From an uncultured Actinomycetes bacterium (lineage in GTDB: Bacteria; Actinomycetota; Actinomycetes; Nanopelagicales; Nanopelagicaceae), in NCBI GenBank assembly GCA_903834145.1, contig CAILHY010000008.1, forward strand, positions 1 to 64,000: 64,000 nucleotides of DNA, written 5' to 3'. The translations under genes were made by a program, and so were the position numbers. How positions within the stretch are numbered: the stretch's first letter is position 1; every line of letters starts with the position of its first letter. Under the pieces are notes generated by a model. That model saw only the letters and a program-made list of their open reading frames with translations. It made no database searches and had not been told where the DNA came from. Positions 10,451-20,800 of the stretch are shown here, in pieces.

Positions 10451-11482
10451 ATGAGTAGCAAGATGTCCTTTATTGGTCGAGATATGGCCGTTGATTTAGG
10501 TACTGCAAATACTTTGGTTTATGTTCGGGGTCGCGGCATTGTCCTCAACGAACCAAGTGTGGTTGCTATTAATCAAGATACCGGTGCAATTTTGGCAGTG
10601 GGCCTTGAAGCAAAACGGATGATTGGCAGTACGCCAGGAAACATCGTTGCGATCCGACCTTTGAAGGATGGCGTGATCGCCGACTTCGAAACTACTGAAC
10701 GCATGTTGCGTTACTTCATTCAAAAAGTTCATCGTCGTCGCTACCTTGCAAAGCCTCGCATTGTTGTATGTGTTCCATCAGGAATCACCGGTGTAGAACA
10801 GCGCGCCGTTAAGGATGCCGGATATGCAGCAGGGGCGCGCAAGGTGTACATCATCGAAGAACCAATGGCTGCTGCAATTGGCGCCGGACTTCCCATTCAC
10901 GAACCAATGGGAAACATGGTTGTTGATATCGGAGGCGGAACTACTGAAGTCGCTGTTATTTCTTTAGGTGGCATTGTCACTGCATTATCGATTCGCGTTG
11001 GCGGAGACGCTTTGGATCAGGCGATTATTCATTGGGTAAAACGTGAATATTCACTTCTCCTTGGAGAGCGCACCGCGGAAGAAATTAAAATGGCAATTGG
11101 TTCTGCCTGTGCTTTGCCAGATGAACCAGATGCTGAAATTCGCGGGCGCGATTTGGCAACAGGGCTTCCAAAGCGGATCGTTGTTTCTGCTGCTGAAATT
11201 CGCAAAGCGATCGAAGAGCCAGTGAATGCAATTATCAACGCAGTGAAAAGCACCTTGGATAAGACTCCACCAGAGCTCGCCAGCGATCTCATCGACCGTG
11301 GCGTTGTTCTTACTGGTGGAGGAGCGCTATTGCGGGGCCTTGATGAGCGCCTTCGTCGCGAAACAGGCATGCCGATCCACGTTGCCGAGCGCCCATTGGA
11401 CGCAGTTGTTGAAGGTTCAGGCAAATGTATTGAGGAGTTTGAGGCTTTAGAGAAGGTCTTAATCTCCGAACCTCACCGATAG
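10451..11482 (+). CDS. mreB: Rod shape-determining protein MreB
   Basis: Bacterial actin that guides lateral wall synthesis at the membrane. The phosphate-1 motif [11 protein letters not shown] is near residues 16-26, the phosphate-2 motif [14 protein letters not shown] near 157-170, and the adenosine motif [15 protein letters not shown] near the C-terminus. Its 343 aa is standard. It heads the mreBCD-mrdA-rodA elongasome cluster. Retention of the full set suggests rod-shaped or elongated cells. Confidence 0.97.
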   Translation: MSSKMSFIGRDMAVDLGTANTLVYVRGRGIVLNEPSVVAINQDTGAILAVGLEAKRMIGSTPGNIVAIRPLKDGVIADFETTERMLRYFIQKVHRRRYLAKPRIVVCVPSGITGVEQRAVKDAGYAAGARKVYIIEEPMAAAIGAGLPIHEPMGNMVVDIGGGTTEVAVISLGGIVTALSIRVGGDALDQAIIHWVKREYSLLLGERTAEEIKMAIGSACALPDEPDAEIRGRDLATGLPKRIVVSAAEIRKAIEEPVNAIINAVKSTLDKTPPELASDLIDRGVVLTGGGALLRGLDERLRRETGMPIHVAERPLDAVVEGSGKCIEEFEALEKVLISEPHR

Positions 11483-11492
11483 GCGCTTCCTA

Positions 11493-12422
11493 ATGCGACG
11501 TAGCGGCGGCAATCGGAGTCGTCTCTTGCTCGTCACGCTTATTGTGACTTCGCTCTTCTTTATCACCCTCGATCTTCGGGGCGTCCAAGTCATGAGCGGT
11601 TTACGAAGCGGCGCACAAAGCGCCCTTGCGCCTTTTCAAAGAGTGGCAAGTTCTGCATTTTCCCCTGTAGGCAATTTCTTCTCTGACGTTGCCCATCTTG
11701 GGCGCACGAGGGCGAAACTCAAGAAACTTGAAGATCAAAATGCTCAGCTTCGTACAACTCTCATCGCGCACAAAGGTCTAGATGCACAAGTAGCCGCGCT
11801 AAAGTCAGTTCTCGATCTGGCCGGAACTGCGGGATATAAAGTTGTTAATGCAAAAGTGATTTCGCAAGGATCTGCTTCTTCCTTTTCTCAGACAATAACG
11901 ATCGATGCAGGCGCGAATATGCACTTGACCCGAGATATGACGGTGATTTGCGGAGACGGGCTTGTAGGAGTTGTAAAAGCAGTTTTCCCCAATACATCTC
12001 TTGTCATGCTGGCATCGGATCCTTCATTTCACATTGGCGTGCGCATTGCAGGTACTCAACAGATTGCGATTCTTTCTGGGCAAGGTACCGATCACGCAGT
12101 GCTGCAACTTCTGGATAGCCAAAGTTCTGTAAAAATTGGGGATGCTCTGGTAGCCAGAGGAAGTGAAGCGAATAAACCTTTTGTACCGGGTGTGCCTGTC
12201 GGGACTGTCACTTCCGTTTCCAACGCAGCGGGCGCCGTTTCTCAGATGGCAGATGTGAAATATTACGCACATTTGAATTCGCTTGGTCTTGTTGCCGTAG
12301 TCATTCAAGCCCCTGCAACAGATCCTCGCGATGCCCTGGTACCAAAAGCACCTGCTCCCGCCCCGACTGTCACGATTTTTGTAACACCGACGCCTTCACC
12401 TAGCCCAACCACTACGAAGTAG
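11493..12422 (+). CDS. mreC: Rod shape-determining protein MreC
   Basis: Bitopic protein linking MreB to the periplasmic wall synthases. A single TM helix lies near residues 11-28, a coiled coil (LKKLEDQNAQLRTTL region) near 65-100, and the two beta-barrel MreC domains follow. The protein ends in a Pro/Thr-rich tail (PTPSPSPTT). It has 309 aa and sits 10 bases after mreB. The ribosome site is weak. Confidence 0.93.
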   Translation: MRRSGGNRSRLLLVTLIVTSLFFITLDLRGVQVMSGLRSGAQSALAPFQRVASSAFSPVGNFFSDVAHLGRTRAKLKKLEDQNAQLRTTLIAHKGLDAQVAALKSVLDLAGTAGYKVVNAKVISQGSASSFSQTITIDAGANMHLTRDMTVICGDGLVGVVKAVFPNTSLVMLASDPSFHIGVRIAGTQQIAILSGQGTDHAVLQLLDSQSSVKIGDALVARGSEANKPFVPGVPVGTVTSVSNAAGAVSQMADVKYYAHLNSLGLVAVVIQAPATDPRDALVPKAPAPAPTVTIFVTPTPSPSPTTTK

Positions 12423-12427
12423 TTTCG

Positions 12428-12949
12428 TTGAATACACGTAAGAATCTCCTAAGTGCACCGATCTTCCTGGTGATATTTCTTTTTCAAGAAACGCTCATGA
12501 ATCAATTGCATCTTCCCTTTGGAGGATTTTCTGTCTTTCTAATTTTTACATTGAGTTGGTGTGCCCTGAGTACCCCAGAGACCGGAGCGCTAGCCGGATT
12601 TGCAGCAGGTTTTCTCCTTGACATCGCACCGCATTCGCAAGGGCCAGTTGGCCAGTGGACCCTTGTACTCATCATTGTTGGTTATGCGATCGCTTATCTT
12701 CGATATGGCGACGACAGTCTTCGCGGGAATCCGTTGAGTCTTGTGGTCATGGTTGCTATCGGAGTAATTGCAACGCTGCTTTTTTATGTGGCGCTAGGTG
12801 CGTTGCTTGGGATGGATCTTGGAAGTGGTTTTCAATTAATGAAAACAATCATCGGCAATGGAGTTTGGTCGTTGGCGGTCACGCCGTTCCTGCTTCCAAT
12901 TGTTTCGCGATTGCATGCCAACATATTTGAGACACGTGAGTTCAAATGA
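12428..12949 (+). CDS. mreD: Rod shape-determining protein MreD
   Basis: A small (173 aa) polytopic membrane protein with about five TM helices, between mreC and the PBP2 gene, as MreD always is. Sequence identity to the family is low, as is typical, so the call rests on topology and position. The start is uncertain: TTG at 12428 keeps the first TM helix whole, while an ATG at 12497 would truncate it. The end overlaps mrdA by 4 bases. Confidence 0.85.
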   Translation: MNTRKNLLSAPIFLVIFLFQETLMNQLHLPFGGFSVFLIFTLSWCALSTPETGALAGFAAGFLLDIAPHSQGPVGQWTLVLIIVGYAIAYLRYGDDSLRGNPLSLVVMVAIGVIATLLFYVALGALLGMDLGSGFQLMKTIIGNGVWSLAVTPFLLPIVSRLHANIFETREFK

Positions 12950-15030
12950 ACCAGAGAACTCGGTTAAGCCTTCTCGTAACACAAACACTCATCGTCTCTT
13001 TAATGTTGGCCCTCTTTGGTCGGCTGTTCTATCTACAAATTGGCGCAGGTGCGAAATATCGCGATGCTGCTCTGAGTATTCAAAGTCGCGACATAGTGAC
13101 CCCTGCTACCCGAGGATTGATCGTTGATTCTTCAGGCGTACCGCTTGCGCTCAACCGCGTGGGATTAGCGGTAACCGTAGATAGAAGCGTCGTTGATAAG
13201 CAGAGCGATAAAGGCGTTGCAGTTCTGACTCGGACATCGACGCTTCTTGGGCTCAAATACGCCGATGTTTTTCGACGGACTCGACTTTGCGGCGAGTTAC
13301 CGAAAGCCGATCAAACGGGATGCTGGACAGGAACTCGCTACCAGCCTATTCCGATTACAAAAGATGCAGACCCAACAAAGGCGTTGCAAATTGTTGAACG
13401 CGCAGATCTTTTTCCTGGGATTGATGCGATGCCAGTGGCGGTTCGAAACTATCCAGGTCTTGCCGGTGTGAATGCAGCGCACGAACTTGGTTATGTTGGA
13501 CCTTTGACAGAGGGGGATTTAGCCGGACTCAACGGAAATACCTATTACCGAAGTGAATCGATCGGAAAAGCGGGATTAGAACTTCAATACGATAAATATT
13601 TGCGAGGCAAACCGGGGATCAAGACTGTGATCGTAGATCGCAAAGAAGCGGTGACTCGTGAATCACGAAATACTCTTCCCGTTCCAGGTGATCACTTAGT
13701 AACAAGTTTGGATGTACGGCTTCAAGCCTCAACGGAGAGTGCTTTAGCCGATGCAGTTGCTCGTGCCCGCGCAAGCGGTTACAAGGCAGATTCTGGCGCG
13801 GCTGTTGTTATGGATGTAAAGACAGGACGCATTCTCTCTATCGCTTCATACCCAACGTATGATCCAAATATTTGGGAAAAGGGATTGACTGTTCAACAAG
13901 CCAAGGATCTCTTTAGTGATGCGAAAGGCGTCCCTGCACTCTCACGTGCATTACAAGGTCAATACGCTCCGGCATCTACTTTTAAAGTTGTTTCTGTTGT
14001 TGCTGCTGCAGCTGCTGGCTATAACTTGAACGCGACCTACACATGTCCCGCAAGTGTGAAAGTCGGAAATCGCGACTTTCAAAACTTTGAAAGCAAACCT
14101 CAAGGAACAATAACCATGAAACAAGCAATCGCAGTTTCATGTGACACAATTTGGTATCAAATTGCATTTGATCAGTGGCTTAAAGACGGCGGGCTTTCAC
14201 CAAAATCGAATGCCAAAGATTATTTCTTTACTGCCGCTAGAAGTTTTCAGATGGCTCAAAAGACGGGTATCGATTTACCATCTGAATCCGTCGGACGCGT
14301 CCCTGATCGCCAGTGGCGCCTTGATTGGTACAAGCAGAATAAGAATTTCTATTGCAATTATCAGACTCGCGCCGCAAAGAGCCAACTCACTCCCTTCTTG
14401 ATTGCTCTGGCTCACGAAAACTGCCTTGATGGGTACATGATTCGTGGCGGTGACGCCGTGAACTTCTCGATTGGCCAGGGCGACACCGTCATCACTCCTT
14501 TGAAGTTGACTCAGATGTATGCCGCAATTGCCAATGGCGGAACCATCTGGCAACCAACTGTTGGACGTGCGATCGTGGGTACAAATGGCGCCGTGATTAA
14601 GCAAATTACTCCAGTGATTCTGGGCAAAATCGGCGCTAGCGCATCAACCATCGCTTTTCTCCATGATGCGTTGCACCAAGTGGTCGTTAGCGGAACTGCT
14701 GCCGGTTCATTTATTGGGTTCCCCGTTCCGGTAAGCGGAAAGACTGGTACTGCAGAAGTATTTGGACTTAATCCGAATGGGACCAAGAAAGACAATACGT
14801 CGTGGTTTGCATCATTTGCACCCAGTGATAAACCGCGCTACGCGGTAGTCATGATGGTGAGCCAAGGAGGATTTGGTGCATCGACAAGCGCCGTCGGAGT
14901 GCGCAAAATTTACGAAACACTTTTTGGTGTTTCAGGGTCGACTGCTAATCCAACAAAGGCAATATTTCCTTCTGGCCCTCCTAGCGCACTACCTGTTATC
15001 TCACCGACGACTAAGGTGAAGACCAAATGA
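12946..15030 (+). CDS. mrdA: Penicillin-binding protein 2 (peptidoglycan transpeptidase)
   Basis: Class B PBP cross-linking peptidoglycan during elongation. It has one N-terminal TM anchor (about 10-28), a dimerisation/pedestal domain, and a transpeptidase domain with Ser344-Thr-Phe-Lys347 (SxxK), SCD as the second motif, and Lys599-Thr-Gly601. It has 694 aa with a Pro/Thr-rich C-terminal tail. It overlaps mreD by 4 bases and rodA by 4, and works as the pair of the RodA glycosyltransferase. Confidence 0.95.
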   Translation: MNQRTRLSLLVTQTLIVSLMLALFGRLFYLQIGAGAKYRDAALSIQSRDIVTPATRGLIVDSSGVPLALNRVGLAVTVDRSVVDKQSDKGVAVLTRTSTLLGLKYADVFRRTRLCGELPKADQTGCWTGTRYQPIPITKDADPTKALQIVERADLFPGIDAMPVAVRNYPGLAGVNAAHELGYVGPLTEGDLAGLNGNTYYRSESIGKAGLELQYDKYLRGKPGIKTVIVDRKEAVTRESRNTLPVPGDHLVTSLDVRLQASTESALADAVARARASGYKADSGAAVVMDVKTGRILSIASYPTYDPNIWEKGLTVQQAKDLFSDAKGVPALSRALQGQYAPASTFKVVSVVAAAAAGYNLNATYTCPASVKVGNRDFQNFESKPQGTITMKQAIAVSCDTIWYQIAFDQWLKDGGLSPKSNAKDYFFTAARSFQMAQKTGIDLPSESVGRVPDRQWRLDWYKQNKNFYCNYQTRAAKSQLTPFLIALAHENCLDGYMIRGGDAVNFSIGQGDTVITPLKLTQMYAAIANGGTIWQPTVGRAIVGTNGAVIKQITPVILGKIGASASTIAFLHDALHQVVVSGTAAGSFIGFPVPVSGKTGTAEVFGLNPNGTKKDNTSWFASFAPSDKPRYAVVMMVSQGGFGASTSAVGVRKIYETLFGVSGSTANPTKAIFPSGPPSALPVISPTTKVKTK

Positions 15031-16184
15031 GTTCATCACTTTTCACAAATCGCCGCCGAAATTCGCGGATGTCATGGATGCGAGGTTTCGATCCATTCCT
15101 AAACTTCGCAGTGGGCGGTTTGCTCATTATCGGAACACTTCTTGTTTATGCCGCGACAAAATCCTGGTACGCCTCAGCAGGGCTTGATCCGCAGTACTAC
15201 ATGAAACGACACATCATCAACATTGTTATCGGAATATTGCTGGCACTTGGCACAACGGTGATCGACTACCGACTTCTTCGCGCCTACACCCCTATCGTGT
15301 GGGGACTTGCAGTACTTGGGCTCATTGTTGTGCTCGTTCCTGGAGTTGGAAGTACTGTCAATGGCGCGCGAGCGTGGATTTCTCTTCCTGGCGGATTTCA
15401 GATTCAACCTGCAGAACTTGCCAAAATCGCAATCATTATTGGCTTGTCGATGATTTTGTCGGAGCGCGGACACGGGAAAGATGAACCCACTCATAAAGAT
15501 GTGATGAGGGCTCTGGGAATTTCTGCTATTCCCATTGGACTCATCTTGTTGCAACCAGACATGGGCACGGTATTTATTATTAGCGCTTCAGTTGTGGCGA
15601 TGATTGCGGTTTCAGGAGCACCTTCACGTTGGGTTGCAGGTTTGTTGATTGTTGCTTTGCTCGGTGGCTTTGTTGCTGTGAAGGTGGGCGTACTAAGTCA
15701 ATATCAAGTAAAGCGTTTGCAATCTTTTGTTGATCCAACTGCAGATCCTCAGAGCAGTGGCTATCAACTTCGCCAATCACGAATCACTGTTGGTTCTGGT
15801 GGCCTGGTGGGTAAAGGACTATTTAATGGCCCACAAACAAATGGCCGTTTTGTGCCAGAGCAGCAGACGGACTTTATTTTTACCGTGGCAGGAGAGGAGC
15901 TAGGTTTTCTTGGAAGTGGATTTATTTTGCTTCTTTTTTTGATTATTTTGATTCGTGCATTTGGGATTGCTCGCAAAACCCAAGATCCCTTTGGAAGGAT
16001 GGTTTGCGTGGGCGTGATTGCCTGGTTTGCTTTCCAGGTATTTGAAAATATTGGAATGACTATGGGGCTGATGCCCATGACGGGCGTTCCGTTGCCATTT
16101 ATGTCCTATGGGGGATCGAGCATGTTCGCAAATATGATCGGGGTGGGCCTTTTGCAGAATATCCACGCTCGCCAGAGAGGTTAA
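15027..16184 (+). CDS. rodA: RodA, SEDS-family peptidoglycan glycosyltransferase
   Basis: Polymerises lipid II in the elongasome together with PBP2. The 385-aa protein has about ten TM helices. The large loop contains SGYQLRQSRITVGSGG, and the C-terminal MTGVPLPFMSYGGSSM block is diagnostic of the SEDS (FtsW/RodA/SpoVE) family. Position directly after PBP2 and the mre genes favours RodA over FtsW. The stop is followed by a weak inverted repeat (AACC-CTCG / CGAG-GGTT, 16183-16202) without a T-tract. Confidence 0.95.
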   Translation: MSSSLFTNRRRNSRMSWMRGFDPFLNFAVGGLLIIGTLLVYAATKSWYASAGLDPQYYMKRHIINIVIGILLALGTTVIDYRLLRAYTPIVWGLAVLGLIVVLVPGVGSTVNGARAWISLPGGFQIQPAELAKIAIIIGLSMILSERGHGKDEPTHKDVMRALGISAIPIGLILLQPDMGTVFIISASVVAMIAVSGAPSRWVAGLLIVALLGGFVAVKVGVLSQYQVKRLQSFVDPTADPQSSGYQLRQSRITVGSGGLVGKGLFNGPQTNGRFVPEQQTDFIFTVAGEELGFLGSGFILLLFLIILIRAFGIARKTQDPFGRMVCVGVIAWFAFQVFENIGMTMGLMPMTGVPLPFMSYGGSSMFANMIGVGLLQNIHARQRG

Positions 16185-16324
16185 CCCGCTCGAACGAGGG
16201 TTCATATTGGGATTTACCCTGCCTATCTGCCATACTTGGTTCAAACATCCAGCGCGGCTCGCGATTACATCGCGGTAAACGCCTAGCGCGGATGAACAAG
16301 ATTTGCTCGTTTTCGAGCCAGAGC

Positions 16325-16340
16325 GCGTTTATATAAACGC
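16325..16340 (+). promoter_or_regulatory. 16-bp perfect palindrome in the rne leader
   Basis: GCGTTTATATAAACGC is a perfect inverted repeat 17 bases before the rne start. It contains a TATAAA that could be a -10, and a second small hairpin (GCTCG-TTTT-CGAGC, 16305-16318) lies just upstream. It could be an operator or, as RNA, a self-processing site for RNase E. Nothing else recognisable lies in the 173-base rodA-rne gap. Confidence 0.45.
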
Positions 16341-16357
16341 ATAGAGGATTTGGTGCC

Positions 16358-18511
16358 ATGGCTATAGAGCCAAAGTCGCCGCGCAAGCGTGCGGTCAAGA
16401 AAGTTGCAAGTGCCCCTTCATCAACCATTGATTCAAGCGCGGAACCGGTTCTCAAAAAAGCTCCCGCTAAGAAGAAGGTTGCTGCCCCGGCCATCCCTGT
16501 ACCGATATTTCAAGCTGCCCCTGTCGAAGCTAAGCCTGCCAAGGCGGTTCGAACCAAGGCTGCGGTCACTGAAGTTATCCCTTCCGAGAAGAAGGCCCCA
16601 GTTCGAAAGAAAGTGACTGAGGTTGCTCCGCCCGAGAGCGAATCCAGCGATGAGACCTCCAGTGATAGCGCAAGTCGCGGTCGCCGTCGTCGTAGGGGAG
16701 GTCGCGGTCGCCGTCGTCCTGGAAGTAGTGAAGAAGTAGAGACAAGTAGTGATTCGCAGGAGAGTTCAGAAGGGGACACTGAGGAAGGTAAATCTGCCAC
16801 ACACCGCCGTCGCCGTCGCAGGTCTAGCGCTGATGGAGCAGTCCCAGGGGAGACCATTGAAGAAGATGGTGTCATTACCGTCGTTAAGGTTCGCGAAACT
16901 CGCGAGAAACAAGATCGTCCACGTAGTGAGGCGCGTCGGCCAGTACGCAAGGGCCGCGAGCCACGAAGTGAGTATCGCGAGCCATATCGCAAACGCGGAA
17001 CCATCATTACTGAGGGTGAATTCTTAGCACGTCGCGAGAATGTAGATCGCGAAATGTTGGTTCGCCAAATTGGTGATCGCACGCAGATTGCTGTTATCGA
17101 AGACAAGGTAATGGTTGAGCATTACGTCAATCGCCACAGCAATATTTCCTATGTTGGAAACGTCTATTTGGGTCGTGTGCAGAATGTCCTTCCCAGTATG
17201 GAAGCCGCTTTCGTCGACATTGGAAAAGGACGTAACGCTGTTCTTTATGCTGCCGAGGTAAATTGGGATGCGGCAGGGATTTCTGATTCGCAACCTCGCA
17301 AAATCGAAATGGTTCTAAAAACTGGACAACCAGTATTAGTACAAGTAACCAAAGATCCGATTGGTCAAAAAGGTGCTCGCCTCACGAGCCAAATTAGCTT
17401 GCCAGGGCGCTATTTAGTTTACGTACCAGGTGGCGGAATGAGCGGTATCAGCCGCAGACTTCCCGAGCCAGAGCGCGCGCGATTGAAAGCTGTTTTGAAG
17501 AATGTAGTTCCCGAAGAGGCAGGCGTGATTGTTCGCACTGCAGCAGAAGGAGCAAGCGACATTGAAATTGAAGGCGATGTAAATCGTCTCAAGGCACAAT
17601 GGGATGACATCGTTCAAAAATCTGAAAACCCAAATTTTCATGCGCCAACTTTGTTGTACGCAGAACCTGATCTTGCCGTGCGCGTTATTCGTGACATATT
17701 CAATGAGGATTTCCGAAAACTCACGATTCAAGGCAGCGATGCATGGGAAGAAATCAACGGCTATCTCAGTTTCATAGCACCGGAGCTCACTTCTAAGATT
17801 GAGAAATGGACCGGGCTCGGCGATCTCTTTGCTGACTATCGAGTTGACGAGCAACTCTCTAAAGCATTTGATCGCAAGGTCTATCTACCCTCTGGCGGTT
17901 CTCTTGTTATTGATCGCACTGAAGCGATGGTTGTTATTGACGTCAACACCGGGAAATTCATCGGCAAAGGTGGAAATCTTGAAGAGACCGTAACTAAAAA
18001 CAACCTGGAAGCGGCGGAGGAAATTGCACGTCAACTTCGTTTACGCGACCTAGGTGGCATCATTGTTGTTGACTTCATCGACATGATTCTTGAATCCAAT
18101 CGTGAACTCGTATTGCGTCGCTTAGTGGAATGTCTGGGTCGCGATCGCACGAAGCATCAAGTAGCTGAAGTGACCTCCCTTGGACTTGTTCAGATGACGC
18201 GAAAGCGTATTGGTCAGGGACTTATCGAGGCATTTTCAACCACCTGCGAAAGTTGCGCCGGGCGTGGAATCCATATCCACACCGATCCTGTGAAATCTCG
18301 AGCATCCATGCCTTTCGATGATCTCAATGCCGATCACGAGTCAGATAATCCACTGGCGAAAAGCCCAGAGAGCGCCCCCGAACTCGTTGAAGAGGCCCTT
18401 GTGGCTCCGGGGGAAGTTGCGTCGGTCTCAGATTTCGCACCCGAACCCAAGGGCCGGCGTCGTCGTAGAGCGGCAAGTTCTGGAGTAATCACCCCAGGAT
18501 CTGCCTCCTAG
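16358..18511 (+). CDS. rne: Ribonuclease E/G family endoribonuclease
   Basis: Endonuclease for mRNA turnover and rRNA processing. The N-terminal ~240 residues are low complexity: a Lys/Ala/Pro-rich part, then Arg-rich blocks (RGRRRRRGGRGRRRP) likely to bind RNA. The catalytic core follows, with an S1 domain near 265-340, catalytic Asp528 (VIDVNTG) and Asp572 (VVDFID), and the zinc-link Cys630 and Cys633 (CESCAGRG). A second basic patch (GRRRRR) ends the protein. It has 717 aa. This N-terminal extension with a short C-terminus is the actinobacterial RNase E/G layout. The start is ATG 16358 with AGAGGA nine bases upstream. Confidence 0.95.
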   Translation: MAIEPKSPRKRAVKKVASAPSSTIDSSAEPVLKKAPAKKKVAAPAIPVPIFQAAPVEAKPAKAVRTKAAVTEVIPSEKKAPVRKKVTEVAPPESESSDETSSDSASRGRRRRRGGRGRRRPGSSEEVETSSDSQESSEGDTEEGKSATHRRRRRRSSADGAVPGETIEEDGVITVVKVRETREKQDRPRSEARRPVRKGREPRSEYREPYRKRGTIITEGEFLARRENVDREMLVRQIGDRTQIAVIEDKVMVEHYVNRHSNISYVGNVYLGRVQNVLPSMEAAFVDIGKGRNAVLYAAEVNWDAAGISDSQPRKIEMVLKTGQPVLVQVTKDPIGQKGARLTSQISLPGRYLVYVPGGGMSGISRRLPEPERARLKAVLKNVVPEEAGVIVRTAAEGASDIEIEGDVNRLKAQWDDIVQKSENPNFHAPTLLYAEPDLAVRVIRDIFNEDFRKLTIQGSDAWEEINGYLSFIAPELTSKIEKWTGLGDLFADYRVDEQLSKAFDRKVYLPSGGSLVIDRTEAMVVIDVNTGKFIGKGGNLEETVTKNNLEAAEEIARQLRLRDLGGIIVVDFIDMILESNRELVLRRLVECLGRDRTKHQVAEVTSLGLVQMTRKRIGQGLIEAFSTTCESCAGRGIHIHTDPVKSRASMPFDDLNADHESDNPLAKSPESAPELVEEALVAPGEVASVSDFAPEPKGRRRRRAASSGVITPGSAS

Positions 18512-18546
18512 CACCGAGCAATGGGTAGGCCTGAATCCGACTCAGT

Positions 18547-18576
18547 TTGACCCGGGGCCTCCATACTCCGTACCCT
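18547..18576 (+). promoter_or_regulatory. rplU-rpmA promoter
   Basis: TTGACC (18547-18552), an 18-base spacer, then TACCCT (18571-18576). This is the best matched -35/-10 pair in the window, with a start expected near 18583 and a leader of about 60 bases before rplU. Confidence 0.6.
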
Positions 18577-18641
18577 TAGCCCCTGCTTAGCGGTCGTTTT
18601 TACCGCGCAAGCTTTGATCCATTAAAGAACTGGAGCGTTAC

Positions 18642-18956
18642 GTGTACGCAATCGTTAAGGCTGGCGGGCGCCAAGAGAAAGTCGCCGTCGGAGACACTGT
18701 CACTGTGGACCGCCTCAATAGCGCGCCTGGTTCGACCGTAACTTTCCCTGCAATCTTGCTGGTGGATGGCGCAACTGTCACCACTGACGCCAAGGTCCTT
18801 TCAGGCGTAAAGGTCACCGCTGAAGTATTGGATGAGACAAAGGGCAAGAAGATTCACATCTTGCGCTACAAGAACAAGACTGGCTATCGCCGTCGTCAAG
18901 GTTTCCGTTCACAGAACACCCGTGTTCTTATCACCGCCATCAGCGGCGCTAACTAG
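18642..18956 (+). CDS. rplU: 50S ribosomal protein L21
   Basis: Large-subunit protein contacting 23S rRNA. The 104 aa begin [14 protein letters not shown], the family N-terminus, and end with the conserved YRRRQGFRS...TRVLI segment. The GTG start has GGAG eight bases upstream. It forms a bicistron with rpmA (12-base gap), driven by the TTGACC/TACCCT promoter. Confidence 0.98.
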   Translation: MYAIVKAGGRQEKVAVGDTVTVDRLNSAPGSTVTFPAILLVDGATVTTDAKVLSGVKVTAEVLDETKGKKIHILRYKNKTGYRRRQGFRSQNTRVLITAISGAN

Positions 18957-18968
18957 AGGAGTTGAGAT

Positions 18969-19223
18969 ATGGCAAGTAAAAAAGGTGTCTCATCGACACG
19001 AAACGGTCGCGACTCTAATGCTCAGTACCTTGGTATTAAGCGCTTTGGTGGTCAAGTTGTTAACAGTGGCGAAATCCTAGTTCGCCAACGCGGAACTCAC
19101 TTTCACCCAGGCGCCAATGTCGGTCGCGGTAAAGATGACACTCTCTTCGCACTTGCTGCAGGAGCTGTTGAATTCGGTCGCGCTCGCGGACGTCGTGTAG
19201 TGAACGTAGTTCCCGTCGCCTAG
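18969..19223 (+). CDS. rpmA: 50S ribosomal protein L27
   Basis: L27 reaches the peptidyl-transferase centre with its N-terminal tail. The 84 aa begin [16 protein letters not shown], without the cleavable N-terminal extension seen in Firmicutes, and carry the GGQ-like block RFGGQVV and the GTHFHPG signature. An AGAGGAG ribosome site precedes the ATG. A strong intrinsic terminator follows directly. Confidence 0.98.
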   Translation: MASKKGVSSTRNGRDSNAQYLGIKRFGGQVVNSGEILVRQRGTHFHPGANVGRGKDDTLFALAAGAVEFGRARGRRVVNVVPVA

Positions 19224-19235
19224 TTTTCTGTTCTG

Positions 19236-19274
19236 AAAAAGGAGCGGGCCGTGAATTCGGACCCGCTCTTTTTA
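19236..19274 (+). terminator. Intrinsic terminator after rpmA
   Basis: GAGCGGG (19242-19248) pairs with CCCGCTC (19262-19268). The inner CCG/CGG continues past a one-base bulge, and flanking A and T runs extend the stem into TTTTT (19269-19273). It ends the ribosomal bicistron before obg. Confidence 0.88.
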
Positions 19275-19306
19275 TTTCCACATCTTTCCCGGAAGGAGAG
19301 TCGCTC

Positions 19307-20800
19307 GTGGCAACATTCATAGATCAAGTAACTCTCTTTGCCTCTGCAGGAAAAGGTGGAGATGGATGCGTCTCCGTAAAGCGCGAAAAATTTAAACCAC
19401 TTGGTGGACCTGACGGAGGTAACGGCGGCCGCGGTGGGGACATCACGCTAGTTGTAGATCCCAACGTCACAACTCTTTTAGATTTTCACCATTCACCACA
19501 TCGCAAGGCAACTTCGGGGCGTGCCGGTTATGGCGATCGCAAAGATGGGCCATCTGGCGAGGACATGATTCTCTCGGTTCCAAACGGGACCGTTGTTCTT
19601 GATGCAGATGGAAATCAACTTGCTGACCTCGTTGGTAACGGAACAATCTTTATCGCAGCGCAAGGTGGTCGAGGTGGTTTAGGAAACTTAGCTCTCTCTT
19701 CCTCCAAACGCCGTGCACCTGGTTTTGCGCTTCTCGGTGAACCTGGCGAGGACCGCACACTCATTCTTGAACTTAAGAGTGTCGCCGATATTGCACTTGT
19801 GGGTTTTCCCAGTGCAGGAAAATCTTCATTGATTGCAGCGATTTCTGCAGCTCGTCCTAAGATTGCCGACTACCCATTTACCACGTTGATTCCAAATTTA
19901 GGTGTCGTTCAAGCGGGTGGGGCACGCTTCACTGTTGCCGATGTGCCAGGTCTTATCCCAGGTGCAAGTCAAGGTAAAGGTTTGGGTCTTGAATTCCTTC
20001 GCCATGTAGAGCGATGCGTTGCCCTGGTACATGTATTGGATTGCGGAACGTTAGAAACCGATCGCAATCCGATCTCTGACCTTGAAGCAATTGAATCTGA
20101 ATTGGCGCAATACGGGGGACTAGAGGACCGTCCTCGAATGATCGCTCTCAATAAGATCGACCTTCCTGATGGTTCGGCAATGGCCGAAATGGTTGCTGAA
20201 ACATTGCGAGAGCGCGGATACGAGGTTTATCCAGTCTCTGCCGCATCGCGTGAAGGTTTGACTGAACTTACTTATGCGATGTCACGGTTGATTCAAAAAT
20301 CACGTGCAGAAGCAGCAGTCCAAGAGCGCACAAGAATTGTTTTGCGGCCAGTTGCTGTTGATGATTCGGGTTTTACAGTGAAAGCAAATGCCGATGAATC
20401 ATTTACAGTTGCGGGCGCAAAGATTGAGAGATGGGTTCGACAAACTGATTTCCGCAATGCTGAAGCCATCGGATATCTCGCAGATCGCATGGCCCAACTT
20501 GGTGTTGAGCGCGAACTTTTCAAGAAGGGCGCGATCGCAGGAAGTGAAGTGCGTGTTGGCGTCGGAGAAGCAGCGGTTGTATTTGATTGGGAGCCAACCA
20601 TTGAAGCGGGCGCAGAACTACTTGGTTCTGCACGCGGAGAAGATGCGCGTTTTGATGCACCCTGGCGAGGCTATGAGAAAAAGCATGACCAACTCAACGA
20701 TGATGAAATTGCCGATCAGTGGGAGTACAAGGTTGCCGATCCACATACGCCTGAGCTAGTTATTGAAGATCCCGCGGAGGAAGAAGAAGGCGTTCAATGA
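19307..20800 (+). CDS. obg: GTPase Obg/CgtA
   Basis: Essential GTPase in 50S assembly and stress signalling. The glycine-rich Obg fold occupies about residues 1-158 ([13 protein letters not shown]). The G domain has G1 GFPSAGKSS at 166-174, G3 [10 protein letters not shown] and G4 NKID. The C-terminal OCT domain lies at about 340-430, with a further acidic tail ending EEEEG. It has 497 aa. The GTG start is preceded by GGAGAG. proB overlaps the stop by 4 bases. Confidence 0.97.
   Translation: MATFIDQVTLFASAGKGGDGCVSVKREKFKPLGGPDGGNGGRGGDITLVVDPNVTTLLDFHHSPHRKATSGRAGYGDRKDGPSGEDMILSVPNGTVVLDADGNQLADLVGNGTIFIAAQGGRGGLGNLALSSSKRRAPGFALLGEPGEDRTLILELKSVADIALVGFPSAGKSSLIAAISAARPKIADYPFTTLIPNLGVVQAGGARFTVADVPGLIPGASQGKGLGLEFLRHVERCVALVHVLDCGTLETDRNPISDLEAIESELAQYGGLEDRPRMIALNKIDLPDGSAMAEMVAETLRERGYEVYPVSAASREGLTELTYAMSRLIQKSRAEAAVQERTRIVLRPVAVDDSGFTVKANADESFTVAGAKIERWVRQTDFRNAEAIGYLADRMAQLGVERELFKKGAIAGSEVRVGVGEAAVVFDWEPTIEAGAELLGSARGEDARFDAPWRGYEKKHDQLNDDEIADQWEYKVADPHTPELVIEDPAEEEEGVQ

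Noticed and set aside
16510-17106. Long antisense frame opposite the 5' third of rne
   Set aside because: It arises from the Arg/Ser-rich low-complexity codons of RNase E; no domain or ribosome site.
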